This document shows, in pieces, positions 5,325 to 6,855 of a stretch of 6,855 nucleotides of DNA. Origin of the DNA: Clostridia bacterium. Its GTDB lineage: Bacteria > Bacillota > Clostridia > Christensenellales > CALWSW01. The stretch's first letter is position 1. Each line of letters starts with the position of its first letter. The stretch is taken from the NCBI GenBank assembly GCA_019421925.1, contig JAHZEH010000039.1, forward strand, positions 1 through 6,855. The letters are read 5' to 3'. The notes beneath the pieces are model-generated. The model was not told where the DNA came from. It did not search any database and was given only the letters and a program-made list of their open reading frames with translations. The translations under genes were made by a program, and so were the position numbers.

Positions 5325-6116
5325 AAGAACACCAAAAAAATTGCCGCTCTGTTGCTCTGCGCCCTGATGGCGCTGTCCCTGCTTGCCGGCTGCTCCCAGT
5401 CTGCCCAGAAGGATGGGGAACCGGTGGAGCTCTACATCTCCGCCGCAGCCAGTTTGACCGATGTTCTGGCAGAAATTGCGGAGGACTATAAGGCCGTTGC
5501 CCCCAACGTGACCTTGACGTTCACCTTCGATTCGTCCGGCACGCTTCAGACACAGATTGAGGAGGGAGCGCCCGCCGATGTGTTCGTCTCCGCCGCACAG
5601 AAGCAGATGAACGCCCTCGATGAGAAGGGCCTTGTGCAGAGCGACACCATCAAGAACCTGCTGGTCAATAAGGTGGTGCTCATCGTCCCCAAGGACTCCC
5701 AGTCCGATATCGCCACCTTTGAGGACGTGGCGACCGACAAGGTGGCGATGGTCGCTGTCGGCGAGGCCTCCGTACCGGTGGGTCAGTATACGGAGGAGAT
5801 TTACACCTATCTGAACCTGTGGGACGCGGTCAAAGCTAAGGCCAACTTTGGCACCAACGTGCGCGCTGTGCTCAGCTGGGTGGAAGGTGGGGATGTGGAC
5901 TGCGGCGTCGTGTACGCCACGGACGCCGCCTCCACCGACGGCGTCAAGGTGATCTGCGAGGCGCCCGAGGGCAGCCATAAGCCCGTTATCTATCCCGCCG
6001 CAGTTCTGAAGGGCTCTACCCATTCCGAGGAGGCCAAGGCCTTTGTGGAATACCTGTCGGGCAGCGACGCTGTCAAGAGGTTTGAGGCGGCCGGCTTCTC
6101 CATGTACCAGGAATAG
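5322..6116 (+). CDS. modA: ModA, molybdate ABC transporter substrate-binding lipoprotein
   Basis: ModA captures molybdate (or tungstate) outside the membrane and delivers it to ModB. The 264-residue protein begins with a lipoprotein signal: KNTKK, a hydrophobic stretch (7-22), and the lipobox LLAGC with the lipidated C24. This implies membrane anchoring on the outer face of a monoderm cell. The mature part shows ISAAASLTDV (39-48), DSSGTLQTQIEEGAPADVFVSA (70-91) and VGEASVPVGQYTEEIY, the canonical ModA blocks. S44 and S72 are the likely oxyanion-binding serines by family comparison. ATG 5322 is supported by AAGGAG 8 bases upstream. The gene directly follows riboswitch copy 2 and is separated from modB by a hairpin. 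Specificity between molybdate, tungstate and sulfate cannot be settled by eye; the cofactor-gene context favours molybdate or tungstate. Confidence 0.94.
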   Translation: MKNTKKIAALLLCALMALSLLAGCSQSAQKDGEPVELYISAAASLTDVLAEIAEDYKAVAPNVTLTFTFDSSGTLQTQIEEGAPADVFVSAAQKQMNALDEKGLVQSDTIKNLLVNKVVLIVPKDSQSDIATFEDVATDKVAMVAVGEASVPVGQYTEEIYTYLNLWDAVKAKANFGTNVRAVLSWVEGGDVDCGVVYATDAASTDGVKVICEAPEGSHKPVIYPAAVLKGSTHSEEAKAFVEYLSGSDAVKRFEAAGFSMYQE

Positions 6117-6134
6117 ACGCGGATATAAGCGGCA

Positions 6135-6160
6135 AAAGCGCGGCAGCAATGCCGCGCTTT
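6135..6160 (+). terminator. Intergenic hairpin between modA and modB (partial terminator or stabiliser)
   Basis: AAAGCGCGGCA (6135-6145) and TGCCGCGCTTT (6150-6160) form a perfect 11-bp stem with the GCAA tetraloop. Only TTT and then AT follow, so the T-tract is weak. Such hairpins after the binding-protein gene of ABC transporter operons often let only some transcripts continue, or protect the upstream mRNA from 3' decay. Either would make ModA more abundant than ModB. The hairpin is seen directly; the role is inferred. Confidence 0.7.
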
Positions 6161-6188
6161 ATGAAATAAACGGAGCGGAGGCTGACTC

Positions 6189-6855
6189 ATGGACCTTTCC
6201 CCCCTGTGGATTTCACTCAAAGTTGCGCTCACAGCCACGGTGTTCACCTTCTTTTTCGGCATCTATGCGGCGCACAAAGTAGCGCGGCTGCGCCGGGGCA
6301 AAGGGGTTATCGACGGGCTGCTGACCCTGCCCATGGTACTGCCCCCGACGGTTGTCGGTTTCTTTCTGCTGGTTGTCTTCGGCAAGAACGGCCTGTTGGG
6401 GCAATTCCTGGCAAATATCAGCCTGTCCGTTGTGTTCACCTGGCAGGGGGCGGTCATTGCGGCGACGGTGGTCTCCTTCCCGCTGATGTACCGGGCGGCC
6501 CGCGGCGCGTTTGAACAGATGGATCAGAACCTGATCTATGCGGCGCGGACGCTGGGCATGTCTGAGAGGAGAATTTTCTGGAGGATCATATTGCCCTCCT
6601 GCTGGCCAGGGGTGGCTGCGGGCACGGTACTGGCCTTTGCAAGGGCTCTGGGCGAGTTTGGGGCAACCACCATGCTGGCGGGCAATGTTCCGGGCCGCAC
6701 CCAGACCATGTCGCTGGCCATCTATTCCGCCGTTCAGGGCAACAACATGGAGAAGGCATACTCCTGGGTGGCGCTTATCATGTGTATCTCCTTTGGAACT
6801 ATCCTTCTGATGAACTACTGGACGGGCTATCAGGACCGGGTTCGACGGAAGAGGG
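6189..6855 (+). CDS. modB: ModB, molybdate ABC transporter permease (3' end cut by window edge)
   Basis: ModB is the membrane-spanning subunit of the molybdate ABC importer, working with ModA and the ATPase ModC. Reading from ATG 6189 the frame is open to the window end, giving 222 complete codons. E. coli ModB has about 229 residues, so only the extreme C-terminus should be missing. GGAGG (6177-6181) lies 7 bases before the start. Hydrophobic segments are visible at roughly 7-28, 44-66, 78-98, 140-160 and 192-212. Further landmarks are LPMVLPPTVVGF in the second segment and the cytoplasmic ATPase-contact (EAA) loop YAARTLGMSERRIFWRIILP at 117-136. ALGEFGATTMLAGNVPGRT follows, typical of ModB and CysT-type permeases. 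modC is expected immediately downstream, outside this window. Confidence 0.93.
   Translation, partial: MDLSPLWISLKVALTATVFTFFFGIYAAHKVARLRRGKGVIDGLLTLPMVLPPTVVGFFLLVVFGKNGLLGQFLANISLSVVFTWQGAVIAATVVSFPLMYRAARGAFEQMDQNLIYAARTLGMSERRIFWRIILPSCWPGVAAGTVLAFARALGEFGATTMLAGNVPGRTQTMSLAIYSAVQGNNMEKAYSWVALIMCISFGTILLMNYWTGYQDRVRRKR

Noticed and set aside
5232..6149. Minus-strand open frame of 305 codons opposite modA
   Set aside because: It is the shadow of modA in GC-rich DNA. It crosses the riboswitch and the modA-modB hairpin and shows no recognisable motif.
1..6855. CRISPR arrays, insertion sequences, tRNA genes or attachment sites
   Set aside because: No regularly spaced repeats, transposase motifs, terminal inverted repeats or tRNA-like cloverleaf were seen. 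The only repeat of note is the pair of riboswitches.

Overview
The window is one densely packed plus-strand operon for molybdenum (or tungsten) cofactor biosynthesis and molybdate (or tungstate) uptake. The order is mobB, moeA, moaA, moaC, a free-standing MOSC-domain protein, a MoCF/MogA-like molybdopterin-binding protein with a C-terminal cysteine cluster, modA, and modB, which runs off the right edge. The DNA is GC-rich. Shine-Dalgarno sequences are strong (AGGAGG, AAGGAGG), genes are separated by a few bases or overlap, and ModA is a lipoprotein rather than a periplasmic protein. The set of clostridial-type accessory proteins fits a GC-rich anaerobic Firmicute of the Clostridia (for example Oscillospiraceae-like). 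That assignment is inference; no rRNA or other marker is present.

Layout. Bases 1-58 hold the probable tail of an unidentified gene, closed by an intrinsic terminator (70-99). Bases 111-184 show nothing I can support. A near-consensus promoter (TTGACA, 17 bp, TATGAT; 185-213) starts a long leader with a Moco-type riboswitch (236-348). An 11-bp antiterminator and a mutually exclusive 13-bp terminator (377-413) follow, and then mobB. mobB-moeA overlap by ATGA. moaA begins with TTG after a 51-bp gap containing a 7-bp hairpin. moaC, the MOSC gene and the MoCF gene follow with gaps of 3, -13 and 14 bp. After 5139 comes a second Moco-type riboswitch (5194-5319) whose 3' end runs into the modA ribosome-binding site, suggesting translational control. 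An 11-bp hairpin with a GCAA loop separates modA from modB.

How it works together. ModA captures the oxyanion and ModB forms the membrane channel; the ATPase ModC is presumably just downstream. MoaA and MoaC make cyclic pyranopterin monophosphate. MPT synthase (MoaD/MoaE) and MoeB are not in this window. The MogA-like protein and MoeA would activate molybdopterin and insert the metal, MobB is linked to dinucleotide attachment, and the MOSC protein probably handles cofactor or sulfur transfer. End-product feedback appears to act twice: at transcription before mobB and at translation before modA.

The most interesting points are the two related riboswitches with different expression platforms in one operon, and the fact that the second keeps an intact 11-nt GAAA-tetraloop receptor but has lost the obvious GAAA-capped hairpin.
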